Shown: positions 5,665 through 13,812 of the stretch, piece after piece
Position numbering within the stretch: the first letter of the stretch is position 1
How the letters are laid out: each line of letters starts with the position of its first letter
DNA from: an uncultured Bacteroidales bacterium
Lineage (GTDB): Bacteria > Bacteroidota > Bacteroidia > Bacteroidales > Paludibacteraceae
Direction of reading: 5' to 3'
Length of the DNA: 15,894 nt
Assembly (NCBI GenBank): GCA_937892015.1
Contig: CALAUY010000116.1
Coordinates: 1-15,894, forward strand
Translations under genes and position numbers: made by a program
Notes under the pieces: generated by a model
Seen by the model: only the letters and a program-made list of their open reading frames with translations
What the model was told of the DNA's origin: nothing
The model's database searches: none

Positions 5665-8600
5665 TCATTTATATTCGTCCCACGCTTGGATGGCGAGTGT
5701 GTCAACGGGTACGTCGAGGAACGCATTGATGAATGCCTCTGCCAGTCGCGCGTTGGTAATGAGCGGGATGTTGAGGTCCACGGCCGTGCGTCGCATGCGA
5801 TAATAGCTGTCGTGGACAGGTTCGGCCAGAGTGTCCACCGGGATGCCGACGAAGAGGTCAATCTGCTTGTGGTGCATGAGGTCGGCAACGATGGGCTGTT
5901 TGAGTTGGCCGTTCTCGTCGATGTGTTCGTTCTTATAGACGCGGATATTGGGCACTCCGAGTCCGTTGAGGAAATCGCTCGTACCGCCGGTGGCATAGAT
6001 TGTGTAGCCGCGTGCCACAAGTCGCTTGATGGTGTCGAGTAGGTGTCCGCGCTGTTTGGGTCCACCGATGGCAAAGAGGATATTTTTCTCGGGAATACGC
6101 ATGCCAACGGAGAGCATTGCTTTCAGCAGGGCGCAGTTGGCATCCTCGCCCAGACAGCCCACTTCGCCCGTGGATGCCATGTCAACACCCAAGATGGGAT
6201 CGGCATCTTGGAGTCGGTTGAAAGAGAACTGTGAGGCCTTGACTCCCACATAATCGAAGTCGAAGAGCGACTTGTGCGGTTTTTCCACCGGCAAACCGAG
6301 CATGACTCGCGTGGCAATATCAATCAAGTTGATTTTGAGCACTTTGCTTACGAACGGGAAAGAGCGTGAAGCGCGAAGATTGCACTCGATAACCTTAATC
6401 TCGTTTTCGCGTGCAAGATACTGTATATTAAACGGTCCGGAGATATTCAGTTCGCGCGCGATCTGTCCGGATATGCGTTTGATGCGTCGTACTGTTTCGA
6501 CGTACAGTTTCTGTGCGGGGAACATGATAGTAGCATCGCCGGAGTGCACGCCTGCAAACTCGACATGCTCGGAGATGGCGTATGCAATAATCTCGCCGTT
6601 ACGTGCCACTGCATCCATCTCGACCTCTTTGGTGTTGGTCATGAACTTCGAGATGACCACCGGATGTTCTTGTGAGACGGTTGCTGCCAGTTCGAGGAAC
6701 TGATGCAGATGTTCGGCATTGGAGCACACATTCATTGCGGCACCGGAGAGCACGTATGACGGGCGGACAAGGACGGGATAACCCACTCTGTTCACAAATG
6801 TCTCGACATCGTCCATGGAGGTAAGGGCACTCCATTCGGGTTGGTCCACCCCGATTCGGTCGAGCATCGCAGAGAACTTGTCGCGGTCTTCAGCGTTGTC
6901 GATACTCTTGGCGGTGGTGCCGAGTATAGGCACATGTTGCCCGTCGAGTTTCATTGCGAGGTTGTTGGGTATCTGTCCCCCGGTGGAGACAATGACACCA
7001 TGCGGGTTCTCCAGCTCGATAATATCCATCACGCGCTCGAACGTCAGTTCATCGAAATACAGTCGGTCACAGACATCGTAGTCGGTGGAAACCGTCTCGG
7101 GGTTGTAGTTTATCATGACGGAACGGAATCCGTTGTTGCGGATAGTGTGGAGTGCCTGCACGCCGCACCAATCGAACTCGACGGACGAGCCGATGCGGTA
7201 CGCACCCGAACCGAGAACGATGATGGATTGTCTGTCGCCCGTATATGCCACATCGTTTTGGATGCCACTGTACGTGAGGTAGAGGTAGTTGGTTTGTGCC
7301 GGGAACTCGCCAGCCAGTGTGTCTATCTGTTTGACCACGGGCAAGATGCCGAGACTTTTGCGGTAATCACGCATCTTGAGGACGGCTTGATCCATCGTCA
7401 TGGAGCGGCCGAGTCCTACAGCGCGGGCTATTTGGAAATCGGAGAAACCCAGCTGTTTGGCTCTTAGCAGCAAGTCGTGACTAAGTGCTTCTAATGCGGG
7501 TATTTGCTTCAGTTCGGCATCGATGCGGATGATGTGTTCGAGCCGTTGGAGAAACCACCTGTCTATCTTCGTCAACTCGTGGATGCGGTCAACAGAGTAG
7601 CCCTCGTACATCGCCTGTGCAATAGCGAAGATGCGTTTGTCAGTAGGTGCTTTGAGTGCCGCATCGAGGTCGTCCACGTGCAGTGCTTTGTTCTCAGTGA
7701 AGCCGTGCATGCCTTGCCCAATCATGCGGAGTCCTTTCTGTAGTGCATCCTCGAACGTGCGACCGATTGCCATCACTTCTCCGACCGACTTCATCGAGCT
7801 GCCCAGTTCGTGGTTGACGCCACGGAACTTCCCCAAATCCCAACGAGGAATCTTGCAGACGACGTAATCGAGTGCGGGTTCGAAGAATGCTGAAGTCGAT
7901 TTGGTGACGGAGTTGGTGAGTTCGAAGAGTCCGTACCCGAGTCCCAGTTTGGCCGCGACGAACGCAAGGGGGTAACCTGTGGCTTTAGAGGCCAGTGCGG
8001 ACGAGCGGCTCAATCGGGCGTTGACCTCGATGACGCGATAATCCTCGGATTCAGGGTCGAAAGCGTACTGCACGTTACACTCGCCGACAATGCCCAGATG
8101 GCGGATGATGCGGATGGCAAGGGCACGTAGCTTGTGGTACTCGGAGTTGGTGAGAGTCTGCGATGGTGCGATGACGATGGACTCGCCGGTGTGGATGCCA
8201 AGTGGGTCGAAATTCTCCATGTTGCAGACAGTGATGCAGTTGTCGTATCGGTCGCGAACGACCTCATACTCAATCTCTTTCCACCCTTTGAGCGATTTCT
8301 CAACGAGCACTTGTGGCGAGAAAGAAAACGCTTTCTCTGCTATGACGTTGAGTTCCTGTTCGTTGTCGCAGAATCCCGAGCCGAGTCCACCGAGTGCGTA
8401 TGCGGCGCGGATGATGACGGGATATCCCAGTTCGGCCGCGGCTCGGCGTGCCTCGTCGATAGTCTCACATGCTTCGGACTTGATGGTCTTGACATCTATT
8501 TGGTCGAGTTGACGAACGAACAGTTCGCGATCTTCGGTGTTGATGATGGTTTCAACGGGTGTTCCCAACACTTGCACTCCGTATTTGTCCAAAACGCCTG

Positions 8601-8910
8601 AACGATAGAGCGCAACGCCGCAGTTGAGGGCCGTCTGTCCGCCGAACGAGAGCAAGATGCCATCGGGGCGTTCTTTGGCTATTAGGCGCTCAACGAAATA
8701 GGGCGTAACGGGCAGAAAATAGATGTGGTCGGCCACCCCTTCGGAGGTCTGGACAGTGGCGATATTGGGGTTGATAAGCACCGTTTCGATGCCCTCTTCT
8801 CGGAGTGCCTTGAGGGCTTGTGAACCGGAGTAATCGAACTCGCCGGCCTCACCAATCTTAAGCGCGCCGGAACCGAGAACCAGTACTTTGTGGATGTTTT
8901 CCAGTTTCAT
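5665..8910 (-). CDS. carB: Carbamoyl-phosphate synthase large subunit
   Basis: Makes carbamoyl phosphate from bicarbonate, 2 ATP and the ammonia channelled from CarA, for pyrimidine and arginine synthesis. The protein is 1081 aa, the normal full length. Layout: first synthetase half with N-terminal GSGALKIGEAGEFDYSG and ATP-grasp signature YPVIIRAAYALGGLGSG (about residues 163-179), and VIEVNARLSRSSALASK; a central oligomerisation region (about 400-550); second synthetase half starting VLGSGAYRIGSSVEFDW, with YPVLVRPSYVLSGAAM and VIECNLRASRSFPFVSK; and a C-terminal MGS-like allosteric domain with YATGGTSDFL. Both ATP-grasp halves look intact. NARLSRSSALASK and the KIPRWDL segment resemble eukaryotic CAD/CPS1 more than E. 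coli CarB, as I recall for Bacteroidetes. It starts 33 nt after carA (8911-8943 holds only a direct repeat of GGATGGAAT), and co-expression is expected. Confidence 0.98.
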   Translation of the reverse strand: MKLENIHKVLVLGSGALKIGEAGEFDYSGSQALKALREEGIETVLINPNIATVQTSEGVADHIYFLPVTPYFVERLIAKERPDGILLSFGGQTALNCGVALYRSGVLDKYGVQVLGTPVETIINTEDRELFVRQLDQIDVKTIKSEACETIDEARRAAAELGYPVIIRAAYALGGLGSGFCDNEQELNVIAEKAFSFSPQVLVEKSLKGWKEIEYEVVRDRYDNCITVCNMENFDPLGIHTGESIVIAPSQTLTNSEYHKLRALAIRIIRHLGIVGECNVQYAFDPESEDYRVIEVNARLSRSSALASKATGYPLAFVAAKLGLGYGLFELTNSVTKSTSAFFEPALDYVVCKIPRWDLGKFRGVNHELGSSMKSVGEVMAIGRTFEDALQKGLRMIGQGMHGFTENKALHVDDLDAALKAPTDKRIFAIAQAMYEGYSVDRIHELTKIDRWFLQRLEHIIRIDAELKQIPALEALSHDLLLRAKQLGFSDFQIARAVGLGRSMTMDQAVLKMRDYRKSLGILPVVKQIDTLAGEFPAQTNYLYLTYSGIQNDVAYTGDRQSIIVLGSGAYRIGSSVEFDWCGVQALHTIRNNGFRSVMINYNPETVSTDYDVCDRLYFDELTFERVMDIIELENPHGVIVSTGGQIPNNLAMKLDGQHVPILGTTAKSIDNAEDRDKFSAMLDRIGVDQPEWSALTSMDDVETFVNRVGYPVLVRPSYVLSGAAMNVCSNAEHLHQFLELAATVSQEHPVVISKFMTNTKEVEMDAVARNGEIIAYAISEHVEFAGVHSGDATIMFPAQKLYVETVRRIKRISGQIARELNISGPFNIQYLARENEIKVIECNLRASRSFPFVSKVLKINLIDIATRVMLGLPVEKPHKSLFDFDYVGVKASQFSFNRLQDADPILGVDMASTGEVGCLGEDANCALLKAMLSVGMRIPEKNILFAIGGPKQRGHLLDTIKRLVARGYTIYATGGTSDFLNGLGVPNIRVYKNEHIDENGQLKQPIVADLMHHKQIDLFVGIPVDTLAEPVHDSYYRMRRTAVDLNIPLITNARLAEAFINAFLDVPVDTLAIQAWDEYK

Positions 8911-8943
8911 GTCTTTGGATGGAATCTGAGGATGGAATAGTAG

Positions 8944-10017
8944 TTATCGGTAGAGAAGTTTCACGAAGTCGTCGAAGAGGAACTCGGTATCGACAGGTCC
9001 GGAACAGGCCTCGGGATGGAACTGTGCGGAGAACCATGGTTCTGAGACGTGACGAATCCCTTCGTTGGAGCCATCGTTCATGTTGACAAAGAGTGGTTGC
9101 CAGTCGTGTGGGAGGGTGGAGGCATCGACGGCGTATCCGTGGTTTTGTGAGGTGATGAAACATTGGTCGGTGCCGACCATGCGAACGGGTTGGTTGTGTG
9201 AACGGTGTCCGTACGGCAGTTTGTAGATAGTTGCACCGGCAGCTTTTGCCAACAATTGGTTGCCCATACAGATTCCGAAGATGGTCTTGTGCTCCCTTAA
9301 CCAGGTAGCGATAAAATTTACAGTAACAGAGCATGTGTTCGGATTACCCGGTCCGTTGGATAGGAAGAGTCCATCGGCGGGTATAGTGTTGAAATCGTAG
9401 TCCCATGGGACGCGGATAACCTCTACTCCTCGGTTGATAAGACAGCGGATGATGTTATGTTTGACGCCGCAATCGACGAGGATAACTTTCTTGGGAGCGC
9501 CTTCGTTGTATCGGATGACCTCGCGGCAGGACACTTGCTCAACGAAATTGATGTCCTCATACTGCGGTTGTGGTGGCGGTGGGCAGTCCTCTATTTCGAT
9601 AGAGCCGAGCATCACGCCTTGTTCGCGCAACAACATCGTCAGTGCTCGTGTGTCGATGCCGGTGATGCCCGGCACGTCCTCACGGAGGAGCCAATCGGCG
9701 AGTGTCTCGCGGCCGTTCCAATGACTGTACTCGCCGCTGTACTCGCTGCAGATGAGGGCACGTGCGTGGATACGTTCAGACTCCATAAAGCGTGCGAGTC
9801 CGTTAGGCAGCAACGAGCAGTCGGGCACGCCGTAGTTGCCGACGAGGGGATACGTGAGCGTGAGAATCTGTCCCGCATAACTGGGGTCGGTGAGCGACTC
9901 GGGATAACCCATCATCGCGGTGTTGAAGACGACCTCACCGCTCACGGGCACATCTGCCCCGAAACTCCGTCCTTCGAACGTGGTGCCATCACTCAAGCGC
10001 AAGGTGGCTTTTTTCAT
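8944..10017 (-). CDS. carA: Carbamoyl-phosphate synthase small (glutaminase) subunit
   Basis: Hydrolyses glutamine and passes ammonia to CarB. The protein is 357 aa from ATG 10017. That start was preferred because it overlaps the purA TGA in an ATGA and begins right at the family's N-terminal strand (KKATLRLSDGTTFEG). An ATG at 10026 would add three residues, and the far upstream in-frame start lies deep inside purA. The N-terminal half has the CPSase_sm pattern (GEVVFNTAMMGYPESLTDPSY, given as 27-47). The C-terminal half is a class I glutamine amidotransferase with SNGPGNP (220-226), nucleophile C250 in GICMGNQ, and H334/E336 in FHPEACSG, so the triad is complete. Unlike the PurF-like protein at the end of the cluster, this glutaminase looks fully active. 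Confidence 0.97.
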   Translation of the reverse strand: MKKATLRLSDGTTFEGRSFGADVPVSGEVVFNTAMMGYPESLTDPSYAGQILTLTYPLVGNYGVPDCSLLPNGLARFMESERIHARALICSEYSGEYSHWNGRETLADWLLREDVPGITGIDTRALTMLLREQGVMLGSIEIEDCPPPPQPQYEDINFVEQVSCREVIRYNEGAPKKVILVDCGVKHNIIRCLINRGVEVIRVPWDYDFNTIPADGLFLSNGPGNPNTCSVTVNFIATWLREHKTIFGICMGNQLLAKAAGATIYKLPYGHRSHNQPVRMVGTDQCFITSQNHGYAVDASTLPHDWQPLFVNMNDGSNEGIRHVSEPWFSAQFHPEACSGPVDTEFLFDDFVKLLYR

Positions 10018-11309
10018 TGTCTCCATATTGTTGCTTCGCGGTCGGGTCCAACAGAGATGATACGAATGGGAGTCGCTAATTCGCGCTCCAAGAACGAGAT
10101 ATAATTGCAGAACGCAGCGGGCAAGTCCTCCTGTTTGGTGCAATGCGAGAGGTCGGTCTGCCAGCCCGGCAGTTCTTCATAAACAGGCTCGATGTCGTTA
10201 TCTATGGAGAAGGGGAAATCGCGGGTGAGCGTGCCATTGATGCGATACGCCGTGCATGCTTTGATGACGGGGAAGGAGTCGAGCACGTCGGATTTCATCA
10301 TGATGAGTTGCGTGACGCCGTTGAGCATGATGGTGTATCGCAGAGCGACCAAGTCGATCCATCCACAGCGTCGTTCTCTGCCCGTGACAGCCCCGTATTC
10401 GTGCCCGATGGCGCGAATCTGTGTCCCTGTCTCGTCGAACAGTTCTGTGGGGAAAGGTCCGGAGCCGACTCGTGTGCAGTACGCCTTGAAGATGCCGTAC
10501 ACCTCTCCGATGCGGGTGGGTGCGAGTCCGAGTCCGGTGCATGCCCCTGCACAGATGGTGTTACTGGACGTAACGAACGGGTATGACCCGAAATCGACAT
10601 CAAGTAGCGAGCCTTGTGCGCCCTCACAGAGGATAGATTGGCCTGCGGCAAACGACTGATTGACAAAATGTTCGCTGTCGATGAGTCGGAATCGGCGAAG
10701 ATAGTCAATGCTCTTCATCCACTCGTCTTCGAGTTCTGCGAGAGAGTCCAGCGAGACAGGGCTGCCATTGTTGGCCTGTGCGGCATCATTGAGTGCACGA
10801 ATCATGTCGAGATGGCGGTTTCGTGCAGCCGTATATTTGTCATCGAAATGGTCGAGTATATCGCCTATACGCAGTCCATTGCGGCTCACTTTGTCGGTGT
10901 ATGCAGGACCGATTCCCTTGCCGGTAGTGCCAATCTTGGCCTTACCTTTAGCAGCCTCGTTGGCCTTGTCGAGGAGTCGGTGGGTGGGTAAGATGAGGTG
11001 CGCTTTCTTGGAGATTAGGAGTCTCTCTCGGATGTCTTGTCCGGCCTCTGCCAGTTCGTCCGCTTCTTTTTGGAAGAGCACGGGGTCGAGTACCACACCA
11101 TTGCCGATGAGGTTGAGTTTATCGCCCTGGAAAATGCCGGAAGGAATACTGCGAAGCACATATTTTTGTCCACCAAATTCGAGGGTGTGTCCGGCGTTGG
11201 GTCCTCCCTGGAAGCGGGCCACCACATCGTATTGCGGAGTGAGGAAATCGACCATCTTGCCTTTCCCCTCGTCTCCCCATTGAAGCCCTAAAAGAATGTC
11301 TGCTTTCAT
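10014..11309 (-). CDS. purA: Adenylosuccinate synthase
   Basis: Joins IMP and aspartate with GTP to give adenylosuccinate, the first step from IMP to AMP. The protein is 431 aa, matching the E. coli enzyme length. Seen: the GTP-binding loop QWGDEGKGK (10-18) with catalytic D13, GPNAGHTL with catalytic H41, GTTGKGIGPAYTDK, EGAQGSLLDVDFG, TSSNT, and GPFPTELFDETG followed by GRERRCGW. Its ATG overlaps the purB stop and its TGA overlaps the carA ATG, both as ATGA, so translation of the three genes is likely coupled. Placement directly after purB puts both AMP-branch enzymes together. Confidence 0.98.
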   Translation of the reverse strand: MKADILLGLQWGDEGKGKMVDFLTPQYDVVARFQGGPNAGHTLEFGGQKYVLRSIPSGIFQGDKLNLIGNGVVLDPVLFQKEADELAEAGQDIRERLLISKKAHLILPTHRLLDKANEAAKGKAKIGTTGKGIGPAYTDKVSRNGLRIGDILDHFDDKYTAARNRHLDMIRALNDAAQANNGSPVSLDSLAELEDEWMKSIDYLRRFRLIDSEHFVNQSFAAGQSILCEGAQGSLLDVDFGSYPFVTSSNTICAGACTGLGLAPTRIGEVYGIFKAYCTRVGSGPFPTELFDETGTQIRAIGHEYGAVTGRERRCGWIDLVALRYTIMLNGVTQLIMMKSDVLDSFPVIKACTAYRINGTLTRDFPFSIDNDIEPVYEELPGWQTDLSHCTKQEDLPAAFCNYISFLERELATPIRIISVGPDREATIWRQ

Positions 11310-12598
11310 ATGCCTAATTGGTTGTAGATATAATCGATGTTTTGCATGTAATAATCAAGAGTAAAGCAGCCGTCAATCTCGTCCATGGAGAGCAGTGCGG
11401 TCACTTGTGGCGTTTGTTTGAGTAGGTCTTGCATCTCACCGCCCTCGGTCAGAATGCGCATGGCAACGGGTTGTACGAGGTCGTACGCCTGTTCGCGCAC
11501 GAGTCCTTTCCCGATGAGGGCGTTCATGACCCGTTGGGCGAAGATAGCACCGTGTGTGAGGCGGATATTGTGCAACATGTGGTCGGGATAAACGACCAAG
11601 TTGTCAAGAATACCCATGAGTCGTGCAAGCATATAGTCGAGCAACATCGTGGCATCGGGCAGTACGATGCGTTCGGTTGATGAGTGACTGATATCGCGTT
11701 CGTGCCATAAAGCAATATTCTCGGATGCAGTGCACATGTATCCGCGCATGACCCGGGCACATCCGCAGATGTTCTCTGACCCGATGGGGTTGCGTTTGTG
11801 TGGCATTGCCGATGAGCCTTTCTGTCCCTTTCGGAACGCCTCTTCTACCTCATGCACTTCTTGTCGCTGCATGTTTCGGATTTCGAGGGCTATTTGTTCG
11901 AGCGACCCGGCGATAACGGCGAGTGTAGCGAGGTAGAAAGCGTGACGGTCGCGTCCGAGTACTTGTGTGGCTATTTTCGCTGACTCGATGCCGAGATGTT
12001 CGCACACGTACTGCTGAATGAACGGCGGGATATTGGCGTAATTACCCACAGCGCCGGACAGTTTGCCCGCCTCTACTCCGCGTGCTGCCATCTCGAAGCG
12101 CTCTATGTTGCGCTGCATGGTGGCGTACCAGAGAGCCCATTTCAGGCCGAAGGAAGTGACATCAGCATGCATGCCATGCGTGCGGCCAATGACGGGCGTA
12201 TATTTGAACTCTCCTGCCCGTCTCTTGAGGACGGCGGTGAACTGCTGCAAGTCGTCACGCAAGATGTTGTTGGCCTGTTTGAGTAGATAACCGTTGGCAG
12301 TGTCCACCACGTCGGTCGATGTTAGGCCGTAATGTACCCATTTGCGTTCTTCGCCGAGCGACTCGCTGACGGTGCGGGTGAAAGCCACCACATCGTGACG
12401 GGTGATTTCTTCTATCTCGTGGATACGGTCAACATCGAAAGTGGCGTTCGCCCGTAGTTTGACGATGTCCTCTTTAGGCACAATGCCGAGTTCGGACCAC
12501 GCTTCTGCTGCAAGCAGTTCCACCTCGAGATAGGCATGGAATTTGTTCTTTTCCGTCCAGATATTGCGCATTGGAGCGCGAGTATAGCGATCAATCAT
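11306..12598 (-). CDS. purB: Adenylosuccinate lyase (Bacillus-type, 430 aa)
   Basis: Acts twice in purine synthesis: SAICAR to AICAR plus fumarate, and adenylosuccinate to AMP plus fumarate. Seen: N-terminal MIDRYTRAPMRNIW, RHDVVAF (67-73, containing an active-site His), TSTDVVDT (93-100), catalytic H141 in GRTHGMHA, and the fumarase/aspartase-superfamily signature GSSAMPHKRNP (261-271) carrying the catalytic Ser. Length and sequence match the short Bacillus subtilis/Thermotoga-type enzyme rather than the ~450-aa type starting with a SPIDGRY motif that I associate with E. coli and Bacteroides. The ATG overlaps the purT stop and the stop overlaps the purA start, both ATGA. Function is secure; the unusual subtype for this lineage is from memory. 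Confidence 0.97.
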   Translation of the reverse strand: MIDRYTRAPMRNIWTEKNKFHAYLEVELLAAEAWSELGIVPKEDIVKLRANATFDVDRIHEIEEITRHDVVAFTRTVSESLGEERKWVHYGLTSTDVVDTANGYLLKQANNILRDDLQQFTAVLKRRAGEFKYTPVIGRTHGMHADVTSFGLKWALWYATMQRNIERFEMAARGVEAGKLSGAVGNYANIPPFIQQYVCEHLGIESAKIATQVLGRDRHAFYLATLAVIAGSLEQIALEIRNMQRQEVHEVEEAFRKGQKGSSAMPHKRNPIGSENICGCARVMRGYMCTASENIALWHERDISHSSTERIVLPDATMLLDYMLARLMGILDNLVVYPDHMLHNIRLTHGAIFAQRVMNALIGKGLVREQAYDLVQPVAMRILTEGGEMQDLLKQTPQVTALLSMDEIDGCFTLDYYMQNIDYIYNQLGI

Positions 12599-13782
12599 TG
12601 TTTTTGTACGTTGTAAGATATTTGGTTATACGCCTCAAAGGCTTTGTCCAGTGCCTTTTCGACCGATTCGTCGGTGGCGAGAACGATGCCATAACGTCGG
12701 TGTCCGTGCACTTCGGGTTTGCCGAAGAGACGGAGTTGTGTACCGGGTATGGCGAGCACTTTGTCGAGTCCGTCGAACGTCACATCAGTGCCATCCCCAT
12801 CAATGACGATTGCTTTACTGGCAGACGGTCCGAAGAAACGTATTTCGGGGATGGGGAGACCGAGAACGGCTCGTGCGTGGAGTGCGAACTCGCTGAGGTC
12901 TTGGCTAATCATCGTCACCATGCCGGTGTCGTGGGGGCGTGGGCTCACTTCGGAGAAAATGACCTCGTCTCCCCGTACAAACATCTCCACGCCGAAGATG
13001 CCGAACCCGCCGAGTGCATCGGTTATCTGCTTTGCTATGTTTTGTGCCGCAATGAGTGCCTCGTTGGTCATGGCTTGTGGTTGCCACGACTCCTGATAAT
13101 CACCGTTCACTTGGTGATGTCCGATGGGCCGGAGGAAGGTCGTGCCGCCTATATGCCGGACGGTGAGAAGTGTTATCTCGTAATCGAAACGGATGAACCC
13201 CTCTACGATGACGCGTCCGGCACCGGCTCGTCCGCCTTGTTGTGCCTCGTTCCATGCCGACTCTACTTGGGCTTCATTGCGGATAGTTGACTGACCATGT
13301 CCGGAGGACGACATGATGGGTTTGACCACACAAGGAATGCCAATCTTGCGGACCGCCTCGATGAACTCGTTGTGGTTGTCGGCGAAGAGGTACGGCGCAG
13401 TGGGCAGTCCCAACTGTTCGGCTGCCAGTCGCCGGATGGCCTCACGGTTCATTGTGAGGAAAGTAGCATTGGCGGTGGGGATAACTCGGTAACCCTCTTT
13501 CTCTAATTCGACGAGGGTGGGCGTGGCGATTGCTTCCACTTCGGGGATGATGAGTGAGGGGTGTTCAAGCTCCACTATCTCGCGTAGTCGCGCGCCATCG
13601 AGCATGTTAAAGACGTGCGAGCGATGTGCCACTTGCATAGCAGGCGCGTTGGGGTAACGGTCGCACGCAATCACTTCGACACCGTAACGTTGGAGTTCGA
13701 TGGTCAGTTCTTTTCCCAGTTCGCCGCTTCCGAGCAGCAATGCGCGTGTCGCGACTTGAGTAAGTGGTGTCCCAATTTTCAT
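12595..13782 (-). CDS. purT: Formate-dependent GAR transformylase (phosphoribosylglycinamide formyltransferase 2)
   Basis: An ATP-grasp enzyme that formylates GAR using formate and ATP, giving FGAR without 10-formyl-tetrahydrofolate. The protein is 395 aa (E. coli form 392) and very close to it in motif order: LLLGSGELGKE (16-24), MNREAIRRLAAE, VKPIMSSSGHGQ (153-164), GGRAGAGRVIVEG, a long DFEITLLTV-like segment, and the highly conserved FSEVSPRPHDTGMVT (276-290). One deviation is seen: the glycine-rich ATP-grasp loop reads SSSGHG where the E. coli enzyme has SSSGKG (H162 for Lys). PurK is a relative but lacks the long PRPHDTGMVT match. It starts 30 nt after folD and overlaps purB by ATGA. 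Confidence 0.97.
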   Translation of the reverse strand: MKIGTPLTQVATRALLLGSGELGKELTIELQRYGVEVIACDRYPNAPAMQVAHRSHVFNMLDGARLREIVELEHPSLIIPEVEAIATPTLVELEKEGYRVIPTANATFLTMNREAIRRLAAEQLGLPTAPYLFADNHNEFIEAVRKIGIPCVVKPIMSSSGHGQSTIRNEAQVESAWNEAQQGGRAGAGRVIVEGFIRFDYEITLLTVRHIGGTTFLRPIGHHQVNGDYQESWQPQAMTNEALIAAQNIAKQITDALGGFGIFGVEMFVRGDEVIFSEVSPRPHDTGMVTMISQDLSEFALHARAVLGLPIPEIRFFGPSASKAIVIDGDGTDVTFDGLDKVLAIPGTQLRLFGKPEVHGHRRYGIVLATDESVEKALDKAFEAYNQISYNVQKQ

Positions 13783-13812
13783 TGTAGTACAAATATTTTT
13801 TCAGAACTTCCG

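Noticed and set aside
6841..7467. 208-aa plus-strand open frame opposite carB
   Set aside because: Shadow of carB codon usage, with no start context or recognisable domain.
8917..8938. Two GGATGGAAT direct repeats in the carA-carB gap as an operator
   Set aside because: Only two short copies 13 bp apart inside an operon; chance or local duplication is a sufficient explanation.
9457..10104. 215-aa plus-strand open frame opposite carA
   Set aside because: It lies antisense to an intact carA with strong motifs. Long antisense frames are expected in G+C-rich genes, and there is no independent support.
10018..10143. Longer carA start within purA
   Set aside because: The extra N-terminal residues do not resemble CarA. 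The family start aligns with ATG 10017, which overlaps the purA stop.
13783..13812. Possible Bacteroidota promoter before purT (a TTTG-type -7 box in an A/T-rich stretch, minus strand)
   Set aside because: Only a partial match to TAnnTTTG, with about 7 nt to the ATG and no clear -33 TTTG at the right spacing. The spacer is more simply an intra-operon gap.
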